Positions 37,465 through 46,212 are shown, numbered from the stretch's first letter. The stretch is DNA of 64,000 nt from JANXMY01 sp964251675 (GCA_964251675.1 CAXUKS010000022.1:1-64000); one strand, 5' to 3'. Notes: a model not told the origin generated them from the sequence alone. Made by a program: numbers and translations.

Positions 37465-39237
37465 TTACTTAAAGCTCGGCAAAATCACGCCGCGCAGGAT
37501 GACGTTCTGGGCCAGAACGAACACCAGAAGCGTCGGCAGGGCGGCGAGCGTCAGCGCGGCCATCATCACAAACATAGGCGCCCCGCTCGATTGCAGCTCA
37601 TACAGCCAGACCATCAGGGTCCACATGTGGCTGTCCTGGCAGATCGTCATGGCATACAAAAAGCCGCCGTAGGCCGCTGAGAACGCGCCGAGGCCAATCA
37701 CCGCGAAAATCGGGCGGCTCAGGGGCAGCGTGATGGTCCAGAACATTTTCAGCTCGCCCGCACCGTCCAGCGTCCCCGCTTCGTACAGCTCACGCGGCAG
37801 GCTGTCAAAGAAGCCTTTCAGCAGAAAAATCGAATAGCCACTGGCCGCGCCGGGCAAAATCAGCGCAGCGTAAGTGTTCAGCAGGTGAAACTGCTTCAAG
37901 AGCAGGAAGTTCTGGATCAGCGAAATCTCGCCGGGAAACGACATCGTTGCCAGCAGAAACAGCAGCACGGCATTGCCATACGACAGATTATACCGCGAAA
38001 GAGCATACGCGCACAGCGGGTTGACCACCAGCGTGGTTAAAATTGCCAGGAAACAATAAATGACCGTCACCCACACAGCCCGCCCGTGGAGCAGGATGTA
38101 CTGGAGCACAAGGCTGTAATTGCGCCCCATGAAATCCTGACGCAGAGACCCGGCGCTGGCCTGCACAAAGGCCCAGTCAGATGCCTGCACGGGCAGGATG
38201 GCCTCGTCCCCGTGCGCCGAGCGCCAGCGAGTTTCGGGGGTGTCGGCAGACAGGGCGCTGGCGGGGGCGACTTTGAGGAAGCCGATCCAGTCCAGCAGCT
38301 TTGGCCCCGCTGCGGGAAGAGTGTCCGGGTCGGGCAGGGATGCTGGAACAGGACGCGGCGCACCGGGCCGGGCTTTCAAATAAGCTTGATACGCAGGCAG
38401 GGCGGCGGCGTCCACGCGGATGTCCCGGAACGGGAGCTTGGTGCGGACGAATGTTTCCCAGTCCCGCTGCCGGGCGGCATTGCCTTCGGGCTTGGCGGGA
38501 AGCCGAAACTCGCCATAGGATTTGGCCGACGTACTCCAGGCGGCGTTCAGCGCCGCGAGGTCCGGGTAGGCTTCTTCTTTGAGCCACTGCTGATACAGCG
38601 GGTCCGCGCCGACGACAATGAAATAGTTCGGGGGCAGGGCTGACTGGAACACCTCCCAGTCACGCTCTTTGGGGCCGGTGCGAGGCGTCCAGGTGTGCTT
38701 GGCCGACTCTTCAAAGGGCGGGAAAACGGTCAGAAAATCGGTGTCTTCCTCGGTGTAGGCCACATTCAGCGCGTGAATATCACCATGAAAGTGCGCCCTC
38801 AGAAACTCGTGGTAGCGATCCAGCAGGGGCGACGGGCTGAACGCGGCGGCGGCCCCGCCAAAGCCCACGCTTTTGCAGCGCGGCGGCAGAGCGGCGGCAA
38901 ACGTGTTCCATTGCGTCACCTCGGCGGCGGGGACGGACGCAGGCGGCATGACATCCTGCAGGGCACTATAGTTCGTGCCATACGCCGCGTTGATGGCGTT
39001 GATGTCTCCCCGATACTTGTCTTCGGCGTACTTGCCCAGCAGCGCCGTCGGCGAATGCAGGTAGCGGGGGATCAGATCATACGAAGACTTTTCGTACTGC
39101 GACTCCACCGACGCAGACAGCATGACCAGGAACGGATACACCATCGTGATCGCGCCCAGCGTCAGCGTCACATAGAGCGCGGCAATCAGAGTACGTGAAC
39201 GCCAGGTGCGGCGTCCGACCAGAGGAATCAGAGGCAT
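37465..39237 (-). CDS. MalG-type ABC permease with large repeat-bearing insertion
   Basis: 590 aa, about twice the family length. TM1 (residues 16-40) is followed by about 330 inserted residues, then the normal permease core with five TMs and the EAA loop LYEAGTLDGAGELKMFWTI. The insertion has three copies of a Y-x-x-D-I-x-A-L-N-A-A-Y motif (about 70, 145 and 215), each followed by W-x-x-F-x-x-x-L-P. The motif resembles a helix of glycoside hydrolases. It should lie outside the membrane and may contact the binding protein or sugar. Partner permease, binding protein and ATPase are absent here. TATAAT 5 nt before the ATG implies a leaderless start. Confidence 0.85.
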   Translation of the reverse strand: MPLIPLVGRRTWRSRTLIAALYVTLTLGAITMVYPFLVMLSASVESQYEKSSYDLIPRYLHSPTALLGKYAEDKYRGDINAINAAYGTNYSALQDVMPPASVPAAEVTQWNTFAAALPPRCKSVGFGGAAAAFSPSPLLDRYHEFLRAHFHGDIHALNVAYTEEDTDFLTVFPPFEESAKHTWTPRTGPKERDWEVFQSALPPNYFIVVGADPLYQQWLKEEAYPDLAALNAAWSTSAKSYGEFRLPAKPEGNAARQRDWETFVRTKLPFRDIRVDAAALPAYQAYLKARPGAPRPVPASLPDPDTLPAAGPKLLDWIGFLKVAPASALSADTPETRWRSAHGDEAILPVQASDWAFVQASAGSLRQDFMGRNYSLVLQYILLHGRAVWVTVIYCFLAILTTLVVNPLCAYALSRYNLSYGNAVLLFLLATMSFPGEISLIQNFLLLKQFHLLNTYAALILPGAASGYSIFLLKGFFDSLPRELYEAGTLDGAGELKMFWTITLPLSRPIFAVIGLGAFSAAYGGFLYAMTICQDSHMWTLMVWLYELQSSGAPMFVMMAALTLAALPTLLVFVLAQNVILRGVILPSFK

Positions 39238-39242
39238 AGGCT

Positions 39243-39271
39243 ATTATAGCGGCAACCGGGCGGGAATGCAA
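39243..39271 (-). promoter_or_regulatory. Promoter for the permease gene (leaderless)
   Basis: On the minus strand TTGCAT (39271-39266), 17-bp spacer, TATAAT (39248-39243), then ATG at 39237 after 5 nt. The next in-frame ATG is inside TM1, so translation from the mRNA 5' end is the simplest reading. Confidence 0.7.
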
Positions 39272-39274
39272 GGC

Positions 39275-39306
39275 AAAAAAACCACCCGGCGATAAATGCC
39301 GGGTGG
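39275..39306 (-). terminator. Rho-independent terminator of the Panacea pair
   Basis: On the minus strand CCACCCGGC-ATTTATC-GCCGGGTGG followed by TTTTTTT. It closes the toxin-antitoxin operon and isolates it from the permease promoter, which starts within the same region. Confidence 0.9.
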
Positions 39307-39309
39307 TAT

Positions 39310-39609
39310 TCAGGTTTCTTCCTGCTCGGTTACGCGAACCGACAGCAGCAGAACCAGGGGATGTTGAAAGCAGTAGTAGATAATCAGAGGCGGATTTCGC
39401 TCCGTGCCCTGCACAGGCCAGGCATACACGGGCAGAGGGGAGGACCGGCCTGTCGGGATACCCTGTTCGGGAAAGTGACGCAGGGCAAAATATAGGCCAA
39501 TCAGAATATCTTCGGCGATTTCTTGTTCAGGAATAGCGGCCCTCAACTGCTCGTTGAAACGCTCCTGCTTCTTGATTTGGTAGGTGAGAGGTTCCATCCA
39601 TGCTCCCAT
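39310..39609 (-). CDS. Putative toxin paired with Panacea antitoxin
   Basis: 99 aa (or 95 from the Met at residue 5). Helix EQEIAEDILIGLYFALRHFP then strands PVYAWPVQG, PLIIYYCFQHP, VLLLSVRV: a RelE/ParE-like alpha-beta size and order, without clear catalytic residues. ATG directly follows the antitoxin stop. Pairing with a Panacea protein is the main reason for calling it a toxin. Confidence 0.6.
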   Translation of the reverse strand: MGAWMEPLTYQIKKQERFNEQLRAAIPEQEIAEDILIGLYFALRHFPEQGIPTGRSSPLPVYAWPVQGTERNPPLIIYYCFQHPLVLLLSVRVTEQEET

Positions 39610-40176
39610 TTAAGCGCGAAGAAGCTCTGCAACGCCTGTTAAGTCCAATTCTTGCGCCCATTGTTCTTCCTGCGCGGAAAGCTGACGCTTGTGGAGCAGC
39701 GCAGAACTGTAGGGAATGGTTTCGCCTTCTTCGGCAAGCTGCCAGCCGATAAAATTGTGAGACTGCTCGCTGATCTCCATGCCGGTATGGCCCTTGAAGT
39801 TACGCAAAACTTGGTTGACGGTATCAATTTCCTGCACCGTGAACAGATTAAGATTGGCTTCGCGCAGGGCGAGTGGCTTTTTTTGTGACAGGCCATAGTA
39901 GTTACGCTCGGCCATCGCAATCTGCGACTTTGACTGCATCTCTTTGAGCAGTGGAAGCATCAGGCGCGGTGCGGGTCCCTGCGGCAGCTTCTGATACTCC
40001 TGTCCGGTAATAGCAGTGCCGTGCCGAATGTAGAACAAAAAGTCGCTGTAAAATAGCAGTTTATTGAGCTTAATAGACCCAAAAGCTTCGTCTCCTTCAG
40101 AAGCCGCGCAAATATAAAGTACAAGCTCACGCAGTTTATCACTGCCGGCAACGCTGTTTTTGATTTCGTTTGGCAT
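39610..40176 (-). CDS. Panacea (DUF4065/SocA-like) antitoxin
   Basis: 188 aa. SIKLNKLLFYSDFLFYIRHG, then TGQEYQKLPQGPAPRLM, is the Panacea domain core (K-L-x-K-L-L-Y...G...Y....GP). Panacea antitoxins neutralise many unrelated small toxins encoded next to them; here the adjacent 99-aa gene. ACAGGAG precedes ATG 40176, and TATAAT lies further upstream (near 40200), so this operon is leadered. Order is antitoxin then toxin, with a terminator after. Confidence 0.82.
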   Translation of the reverse strand: MPNEIKNSVAGSDKLRELVLYICAASEGDEAFGSIKLNKLLFYSDFLFYIRHGTAITGQEYQKLPQGPAPRLMLPLLKEMQSKSQIAMAERNYYGLSQKKPLALREANLNLFTVQEIDTVNQVLRNFKGHTGMEISEQSHNFIGWQLAEEGETIPYSSALLHKRQLSAQEEQWAQELDLTGVAELLRA

Positions 40177-40247
40177 AATATGCTCCTGTAGCTTGTATTA
40201 TACACCAGTTTTGCAGCTAAGGGACATTTTCATCCTACCCCAGCACC

Positions 40248-41285
40248 CTACCCCAGCACCGCTGTCAGGGCTTGAAGCTGGGCAGGGGAACCGAGCGCAA
40301 TCAGAATATCGCCGGGGGACAGGCGGCGGTCGTCGGGCGGGTTTGGGATGAAGCCGCCGCCGTGGCCGGGGCGCAGGGCGACCACCAGAGCGCCGGTGCG
40401 GCGCTTCAGCTCGGCGGCTCCCAGAGTGAGGCCCGCGCAGGCGGAAGTCTCGGCCAGGGTCACTTCGCGGACGGAGAACTCGGCGTGGTCGGCTTCGGTG
40501 ATGGCGGCGACCAGATCGGTGACGGCGGGGTTGATGGCGGTAATCCCCATCCAGCGGCCTCCGAGGATGTGCGGGGAAACGACTTTGGAGGCCCCGGCCC
40601 GGACCAGTTTGGCCTCATTCTGCACCGAGTCGGCGCGGGCGACGATGAACAAATCAGGCCGCAGGCCGCGTGCGGACAGCACAATAAACGTGTTGACGGC
40701 ATCGGTGGGCGTGACGGCAATCAGCGCAGCGGCCCGGTCCAGCCCGGCCTGTTTCAGCACGTCGTCATCAGCAGCATCGCCTTCTACGAATGGAACACCG
40801 CTGGCCCGTAGAATTTCCAGCCGGGCCGGCTCCTGCTCAATGACGACATGGGGGACACGGTTCTGCCGGTAGCCCTGCGCGATCTGCTGGCCGATACGCC
40901 CGTAGCCGCAGATCATATAATGGTCGTGGAGTGAGTTTACCAAACGGTCCATCCGTTTCTTTGACAGCAGCAGCAGGGTCTGCTCGCTGACAAACGTTTC
41001 AATCACCGTGGTAAACAGCCACGCCGCCGTTCCCAACCCGAACAAAATCAGTGCAATGGTAAAGACTGTGCCCGCCGTGTCCAGCGGCTTGACTTCCCCG
41101 TAGCCGACGCTGCCCAGCGTGATGACGGTCATAAACAGGGCATCTAAAAAGCGGTAATGCTCCAGCAGCATATAGCCCGCCGTGCCGCCGGTGAGGATAA
41201 AGACGCCCAGCAGCAGCGCCAGCCGCAGCCGCAGAAGGGGGTTGCGGTAAAAGTCTTCGAGGCGCGGCGTGGCGGGTATTTTCAT
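40248..41285 (-). CDS. Ion channel with RCK (TrkA-N/C) domains
   Basis: 345 aa. Two TMs (LALLLGVFILTGGTAGYMLL and VFTIALILFGLGTAAWLFTT) flank a pore with filter-like TLGSVGYGE, near the TVGYGD of K+ channels. An RCK-N Rossmann domain follows (YMICGYGRIGQQIAQGY, FVEGDAADDDVLKQAG), then TrkA-C at the end (LSPGDILIALGS). MthK-like architecture. ATG 41285 is chosen; the upstream extension runs into REP sequence. Confidence 0.9.
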   Translation of the reverse strand: MKIPATPRLEDFYRNPLLRLRLALLLGVFILTGGTAGYMLLEHYRFLDALFMTVITLGSVGYGEVKPLDTAGTVFTIALILFGLGTAAWLFTTVIETFVSEQTLLLLSKKRMDRLVNSLHDHYMICGYGRIGQQIAQGYRQNRVPHVVIEQEPARLEILRASGVPFVEGDAADDDVLKQAGLDRAAALIAVTPTDAVNTFIVLSARGLRPDLFIVARADSVQNEAKLVRAGASKVVSPHILGGRWMGITAINPAVTDLVAAITEADHAEFSVREVTLAETSACAGLTLGAAELKRRTGALVVALRPGHGGGFIPNPPDDRRLSPGDILIALGSPAQLQALTAVLG

Positions 41286-41324
41286 GGGCGGCAGATTCGA
41301 GAACCGAAGGGCGGAAAGCGGCCA

Positions 41325-41466
41325 AGCTGCCACGGGTTGAAACCCGAGGCTCGGAAGTGCCCAGTGTCCCAGAGGACACAAGACGAAGGCAAGCGGGCTG
41401 CTTCTTTGTCCTGCGTCCCCTGGACGCTGGGCTTTTGACAGCCTCGGGTTTCAACCCGTGGCTCCG
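41325..41466. repeat. REP pair of the RAYT 2 type, solitary copy
   Basis: Inverted arms: GCCACGGGTTGAAACCCGAGGC and CCCAGTGTCCCAGAGGACAC on the left, mirrored on the right as TTGACAGCCTCGGGTTTCAACCCGTGGC. The arms match those flanking the RAYT 2 gene (55144-55295), 14 kb away, but enclose no gene. Confidence 0.85.
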
Positions 41467-41490
41467 TCGGTGGACAGATTTCTGGCCGTC

Positions 41491-43212
41491 TCACTGCCCC
41501 GGCGTCACCATCACTTTGTTGGCCTCGCCCACGGCCACGTCATAGGATTTGCCCCGGAAGTGGACACCTTTCACAGTCAGCGCCGTCCAGCCGGGCGGCA
41601 GGTGCGGGTCGGCATAGAGGGCGGCTTCGCTGTCCCCAGCGATCCTGGTCCCCTGCCCCGCCTCGCCTGCTTCGACGACGCGCAGGCCCGCGAAGCCGTA
41701 CATGACGCTTTGCAGGCAGCCGCCCATGCCGGTGCAGAAGTAGACCCGATTGGACGTGCGCTTTTCGGCGAACGCATCCCAGGGACCGCGCATAAACGGA
41801 CGATAGGAGTCGTGAAATAAGTCCAGCGACTGCTGCGCCCGCCCCAGACGGGCGGCGACAATCGCTTCCATGCTGGCCGTCATCGCCGGGCCGTTTTTGA
41901 TGGTGTGGACGGTGTAGAAGTCCAGCATCTTACCTGCCGTTTCGGCGTTCAGACCCGGCGCATTCAGCGGATACAGCAGCAGCAGCGTGTCGGCCTGCTT
42001 GGCCGCAAAGCGGTCGGTCAGCGGTGCGGCGCTGCCACTCGGAATATGCCGGGTCGGGTCCATCGGGATTATTATGTTGGCCGCCACCGTGGCCCAGCGC
42101 GGGTTGGGCGTCCGCCCCAGTGCTTTGGCTGCCCGGCCCGCCGCGTCCAGGCAGGCCCGGACGACGCCGTTGGTGTAGGCATCGTCATCCACCAAATCGG
42201 CGTTTTCGTCTGGCCCGATGACGCCGTTGATATGGTACTTGCCGTCTACGCCCTTCGTGACCCGCGACACCCAGTAGTCCGCGCAGGCGGTGAGGATCGG
42301 CCCGCCTTCTTTGGCGAGGTACGCTTTGTCGCCCGTCCAAAGATAAAATTGCCACGCCGCCCAGCCGACATCGGCGGTGATATGGCGCTCCTGAGCGAAC
42401 TCGGCAGGGGCCACTTCTGCGCCGGTATCCGCGCTTTCCCAGGCGTATTCGGCTCCTTTGAAGCCATGCGCGGCGGCGTTTCGCTTGGCCTGCGCCAGCG
42501 TCTTGAACCGATAATCAACAATAGATTTGGCATACTCCGGGTGCTGCACTAAAAGCGCGGGCATCATCCACACTTCGGCGTCCCAGAAGATATGCCCGCC
42601 GTAGATGTCCGACGACAGCCCCATCGGGGGGATAGAATGGTCGGAGCCGGGATAGGTGGAAGACAGCAGGTAAAACAGGTTCGCGTGCGTCACCTGCTGC
42701 GCTTCGGAGTCGCCCTGAATAATGACATCGGAGGTCTGCCAGAGACGGGGCCAGTCTACGCCTGCCGCTTCGCCTTTTTCGTATATCTCCCCTTGAAAGA
42801 CTTCAGGGCTGGTTACAAACGTCCCGGTGTGCATATCCAGAGTTTGGGTATGCGGCCCTTCCGCGCCCTGCGGCTTCTGATTACCAGGGACGGCAGTTCG
42901 GGCGGCAAGCTGCCCGTTGACGTAATCTCCGGCTTTGAACTCTTGCGTGATGACACCGCTGCCGCTGATAAGTCTGGCCTTCGCGCCGCTGCTTTGATAA
43001 AGCGAAATGGGGTTGGCCGGGTCGCTATTAGTCAGTATCCACGGGTCGAAGGTCTTCTGGTTCAGGAACAGGGCGTTGGCCTGTGCGGCCTCTGCGGCAG
43101 GCGTGAGCGACGACGCGGGGGCGGGCGCGGCGGGTTTGTGGCAGCCTGCCAGCAGTAAAGAGGCGGCGGCAAGGGCGTACAAATACAAGTTGGGGATAGA
43201 GCGGGCGGTCAT
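41491..43212 (-). CDS. GH65-like glycoside hydrolase/phosphorylase lipoprotein
   Basis: 573 aa. Signal with lipobox LLLAGCHKP puts it on the membrane surface. The catalytic (alpha/alpha)6 domain has the GH65 hallmarks SSDIYGGHIFWDAEVWMMPA and NGVIGPDENADLVDD, where the Glu of GPDE is the general acid. Family members split or phosphorolyse alpha-glucobioses such as trehalose, maltose or kojibiose, so it may feed the ABC permease nearby. ATG 43212 follows a TATTCT box by 6 nt (leaderless pattern). Confidence 0.85.
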   Translation of the reverse strand: MTARSIPNLYLYALAAASLLLAGCHKPAAPAPASSLTPAAEAAQANALFLNQKTFDPWILTNSDPANPISLYQSSGAKARLISGSGVITQEFKAGDYVNGQLAARTAVPGNQKPQGAEGPHTQTLDMHTGTFVTSPEVFQGEIYEKGEAAGVDWPRLWQTSDVIIQGDSEAQQVTHANLFYLLSSTYPGSDHSIPPMGLSSDIYGGHIFWDAEVWMMPALLVQHPEYAKSIVDYRFKTLAQAKRNAAAHGFKGAEYAWESADTGAEVAPAEFAQERHITADVGWAAWQFYLWTGDKAYLAKEGGPILTACADYWVSRVTKGVDGKYHINGVIGPDENADLVDDDAYTNGVVRACLDAAGRAAKALGRTPNPRWATVAANIIIPMDPTRHIPSGSAAPLTDRFAAKQADTLLLLYPLNAPGLNAETAGKMLDFYTVHTIKNGPAMTASMEAIVAARLGRAQQSLDLFHDSYRPFMRGPWDAFAEKRTSNRVYFCTGMGGCLQSVMYGFAGLRVVEAGEAGQGTRIAGDSEAALYADPHLPPGWTALTVKGVHFRGKSYDVAVGEANKVMVTPGQ

Positions 43213-43218
43213 GCGGGT

Positions 43219-43224
43219 AGAATA
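43219..43224 (-). promoter_or_regulatory. -10 box TATTCT, leaderless
   Basis: TATTCT on the minus strand ends 6 nt before ATG 43212. Confidence 0.4.
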
Positions 43225-43272
43225 CGCGAAGCAGGGCGGAAAATCCTGCAAACGATTGAAGCGAGATGAGGA

Positions 43273-43431
43273 ACCCCTCCCGCTCGTTCCTCGCTCCCTC
43301 CCCTGTTAGGGGAGGGTTAGGATTAAGACCAGAAAGATGGGCAGGGGCAAGCCCTGCCCCTACAGGTTAGGTCCTGCTAATCTTTTGCCCTCCCCTAACA
43401 GGGGAGGGAGCGAGGAACGAGCGGGAGGGGT
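43273..43431. repeat. Inverted-repeat element with perfect 44-bp arms
   Basis: Arms 43273-43316 and 43388-43431 are exact reverse complements, and each holds an inner palindrome CCCTCCCCT...AGGGGAGGG. The centre has GGGGCAAGCCCTGCCCC, a module shared with family D. The longest perfect inverted repeat in the window, consistent with recent movement or conversion. Confidence 0.9.
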
Positions 43432-43453
43432 CTGTCGGTGTGAAGGAGACACG

Positions 43454-44500
43454 ATGGCGGACACAGCAGCAGAGACAAAACAACAAGACATCAAAAAAGT
43501 GCGGTGGGGCGTCATCGGCGCGACGGCGCGGATTGCCCGCGATGCGATTATTCCAGCGATTATGACCAGCCCCTACGCGGAGCTGGCCGCTGTGGCGTCG
43601 CGCAGCCGGGACAATGCCCAGGAAGTGGCGGCGCAGGCGGGGCCGGAGGTGGCGTCGTATGGGGATTACGACTCGCTGATTGCCGACCACAATGTAGACG
43701 CCGTGTACCTGCCGCTGCCCAACAACCTGCACCTCGGCTGGGCCGTGGAAGCGATGAACAATGGCAAGCACGTTCTGTGCGAAAAGCCGCTGGCCCTGAA
43801 CGCCACCGAAGCCGAAGAAATGCTGGAGACAGCGGACGCGAACGGCGTCGTGCTGTCCGAGGCGTTTATGTACCGCTACCACCCTTTGCAGCGGGAAGTG
43901 CAGGCGCTGGTGCAGGGCGGGAAGCTCGGCGATGTGCAGCTTGTGCGGGCGTCGTATTCATTTGTGCAGACGGATTTGGGGGACTACCGGCGCGACCCTG
44001 GCATGGGCGGCGGGGCGCTTTTTGATGTCGGCTGCTACTGCCTGGACATTGCCCGGCTGGCGTTCGGCACGGAGCCGACGGCGGTGACAGCGAAGTCGAT
44101 TTATGACCCTAACACGGGTATTGATACGACGACGACCGCGCTGTTGGAGTTCGATGGCGGCGGCATGGCGCTGATTGACTGCTCATTCTCGCTGTCGTTC
44201 CGGGCGACGTATGAGATTGTCGGCAGTGAAGCGTCGGTGAGTGTGCCCCGCTTCCTGCTCGGCGGTCTGCGGGCAGGCAACAAGCCCGAGGCGGGGGATT
44301 ATTATGTCTCACGCGGCGGAGTGGACACGGAGCATCAGTCGCAGGCGGGCAATATGTATGTGGGCGAGGTAGAAGCCTTTTCGCGCCGTCTGCGCGGCGA
44401 AGACACGTTTCTGCTGCCCGCCTCCGACGCCTTGAGCAACATGGAGGCACTGGACGCCGTCGCCGCCAGCGCCCGCTCTGGGCAGAAGGTGATGCTGTAG
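43454..44500 (+). CDS. Gfo/Idh/MocA family oxidoreductase
   Basis: 348 aa. NAD(P)-binding VRWGVIGATARIARDAIIPA, family motif VLCEKPLALN, and a C-terminal alpha-beta domain with GGGALFDVGCYCLDIARLAF. The conserved Lys in EKP is present. Substrates in this family are sugars and inositols; none can be named here. GAAGGAG precedes ATG 43454. Confidence 0.92.
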   Translation: MADTAAETKQQDIKKVRWGVIGATARIARDAIIPAIMTSPYAELAAVASRSRDNAQEVAAQAGPEVASYGDYDSLIADHNVDAVYLPLPNNLHLGWAVEAMNNGKHVLCEKPLALNATEAEEMLETADANGVVLSEAFMYRYHPLQREVQALVQGGKLGDVQLVRASYSFVQTDLGDYRRDPGMGGGALFDVGCYCLDIARLAFGTEPTAVTAKSIYDPNTGIDTTTTALLEFDGGGMALIDCSFSLSFRATYEIVGSEASVSVPRFLLGGLRAGNKPEAGDYYVSRGGVDTEHQSQAGNMYVGEVEAFSRRLRGEDTFLLPASDALSNMEALDAVAASARSGQKVML

Positions 44501-44514
44501 CGAACGGGAAGAAC

Positions 44515-44558
44515 GAGGGATTAGGACGAGCGGTTTTAACCCCTCGTCCTAATCCCTC
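44515..44558. terminator. Hairpin between convergent genes
   Basis: GAGGGATTAGGACGAG and its exact complement (44543-44558) form a 16-bp stem with a 12-nt loop. There is no T-run, so it may be a REP or a bidirectional hairpin for the oxidoreductase and metF. Confidence 0.5.
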
Positions 44559-44566
44559 TCTCTCAG

Positions 44567-45457
44567 CTATTTCCCCGCCTTCGATACCGGAAAATGCCCT
44601 TCGGCCCGCAGCGCCTTTGTGATACGCACCGCAGACGTGGCCTTATTGAACGTATACAGGTGCAGACCGGCGACGCCGTGGGCCAGCAGGTCGCGGCACT
44701 GCGCGGCGGCGTAAGCTATGCCACGATCTTGTACCTCTTTGTCTGTTCCATCCCCCAGTGTTTCCAGCAGCGCATCAGGGATTTGCTGACCACTCAGTTG
44801 ATGGATACGCTCCAGCTGCGACAGCGAGGTGACCGGCAGGATGCCCGCAATCAGCGGAATGGTGACGCCCGCACGGACGGCATAGTCCCGGAACTCGTAA
44901 AACGCGGCATTGTCAAAGAAAAGCTGCGACGTGGCGAACTGCGCCCCCACGTCCTGTTTGTGACGAAGCCAGCCAATATCATGGTCCAGCGTTTCCGCGT
45001 CCGGGTGCTTTTCCGGGTAGAACGCACAGCCGATATGGAACTTGTAGCGGGCGCGGGCGAACTCAATCAGGTCGCTGGCGTGGGCGAAACCATCCGGGTG
45101 CGGCGTGTAGGACGTGTCAGTGTGCGGGGCGTCTCCCCGCAGGGCCATTAGGTGCCGAATACCCGCGTTCTGAAGCGTGGTCAAAATCTCGGAGATTTCG
45201 GCCTGCGAATGCCCCACGCAGGTTAAATGCGGCACCGATTCAATATCCAGTTCATGCTCAATGCGGCTGACCAAATCCACCGTTTTCTGCCGGTTGGAGC
45301 CGCCCGCGCCGTAGGTGACGGACACGAAATCGGGGAACTGCCGGGCCACTTCGCCGAGCGTGGAATACAGGGTCGCCCACCCTGCCGGGTTTTTGGGGGG
45401 CGAGAACTCATACGAGAGTGTCGGGACGCCCGCGCTGAGCTTGTCACAAAAAGTCAT
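44567..45457 (-). CDS. metF: Methylenetetrahydrofolate reductase
   Basis: 296 aa; FAD enzyme reducing 5,10-methylene-THF to 5-methyl-THF for methionine synthesis. YEFSPPKNPAG (catalytic Glu), FVSVTYGAGGS, HLTCVGHS, LALRGD-type MALRGDAPH, and FATSQLFFDN. ATG 45457 with GGAAAG upstream; the open frame's extra 31 residues are not MetF-like. It follows gmhA by 23 bp. Confidence 0.95.
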   Translation of the reverse strand: MTFCDKLSAGVPTLSYEFSPPKNPAGWATLYSTLGEVARQFPDFVSVTYGAGGSNRQKTVDLVSRIEHELDIESVPHLTCVGHSQAEISEILTTLQNAGIRHLMALRGDAPHTDTSYTPHPDGFAHASDLIEFARARYKFHIGCAFYPEKHPDAETLDHDIGWLRHKQDVGAQFATSQLFFDNAAFYEFRDYAVRAGVTIPLIAGILPVTSLSQLERIHQLSGQQIPDALLETLGDGTDKEVQDRGIAYAAAQCRDLLAHGVAGLHLYTFNKATSAVRITKALRAEGHFPVSKAGK

Positions 45458-45480
45458 CGGTCGGTTCTTTCCAATTTCAG

Positions 45481-46053
45481 TCACGCCCCAATCCCCAGCA
45501 GCGTCACTTCGACGTGTTCGCAGAGGGCATGGAGCATGAGCTGATGGCATTCCTGCACGCGCATGGCGCTGGGGCTGACACTCTCCACAATCATCTCATA
45601 ATCGGCCAGCCCCCGGCACTGCCCGCCGGTGCGGCCCAGAAACGCCCCCGTCACCAGCCCCCGCGCTTGGGCGGCTTTGAGGGCGCGGGTCACATTCTCC
45701 GAGTTGCCGCTCGTCGTGAACACCACCAGCACATCGCCGGGCATTCCCAGAGAGTGTACCTGACGCGCAAACACCTCGTCAAAGCCATAGTCGTTGCCGA
45801 TACACGTCAGCAGCGTGCCGTCAATTGACAGGCACAGGCCGGGCAGGGACTTTCGCTCCCGGTAGAAGCGCCCGGTGAACTCTTCCGCCAGATGCGCCGC
45901 CTCCGCCGCCGAGCCGCCATTGCCGCAGGTGAGCAGCTTGCCGCCGGTGTTAAACGAGTGCAAAACGGCATCAGCCAGCCCGCGCAGGGCGGCTTCATGC
46001 ACGGCCAGCCCGCGCAGGTCTGTTTGCAGTTCTTCGATATGTTGTGTGAGCAT
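45481..46053 (-). CDS. gmhA: SIS-domain phosphoheptose isomerase
   Basis: 190 aa. SIS core LLTCGNGGSAAEAAHLAEEF, FTTSGNSENV and the C-terminal QECHQLMLHALCEHVE match sedoheptulose 7-phosphate isomerases, which make heptose precursors for envelope glycans. Zn ligands His and Gln are visible in that last motif. No other heptose genes are here. Upstream is a family A repeat. Confidence 0.87.
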   Translation of the reverse strand: MLTQHIEELQTDLRGLAVHEAALRGLADAVLHSFNTGGKLLTCGNGGSAAEAAHLAEEFTGRFYRERKSLPGLCLSIDGTLLTCIGNDYGFDEVFARQVHSLGMPGDVLVVFTTSGNSENVTRALKAAQARGLVTGAFLGRTGGQCRGLADYEMIVESVSPSAMRVQECHQLMLHALCEHVEVTLLGIGA

Positions 46054-46084
46054 AATGTGTGGTAAGAGGCCCCCCGGCCCCGAG

Positions 46085-46212
46085 GAGACCTACCTTCCTT
46101 GCTTCGCAGGGTCCTTCCTAAAGGAAGGATACAGACAAAACACGCAGGCCTTTCGCCTTTAATCCTAATCCTCCCTTTAGGGAGGACCCTGCGAAGCAAG
46201 GAAGGTAGGTCC
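46085..46212. repeat. Palindromic element, family A copy 3
   Basis: Outer arms GGAGACCTACCTTCCTTGCT and AGCAAGGAAGGTAGGTCCC, inner GGTCCTTCCTAAAGGAAGGA and its partner. It overlaps the end of glcF and supplies its last codons. Confidence 0.85.

Noticed and set aside
41491..43212. Complete sugar ABC importer operon with the permease at 37465
   Set aside because: No binding protein, second permease or ATPase lies between; the two genes are separated by unrelated genes, so only a loose functional link is possible.
44515..44558. Firm rho-independent terminator
   Set aside because: The 16-bp stem is perfect but has no T-run on either strand, so it is listed only as a hairpin with modest confidence.
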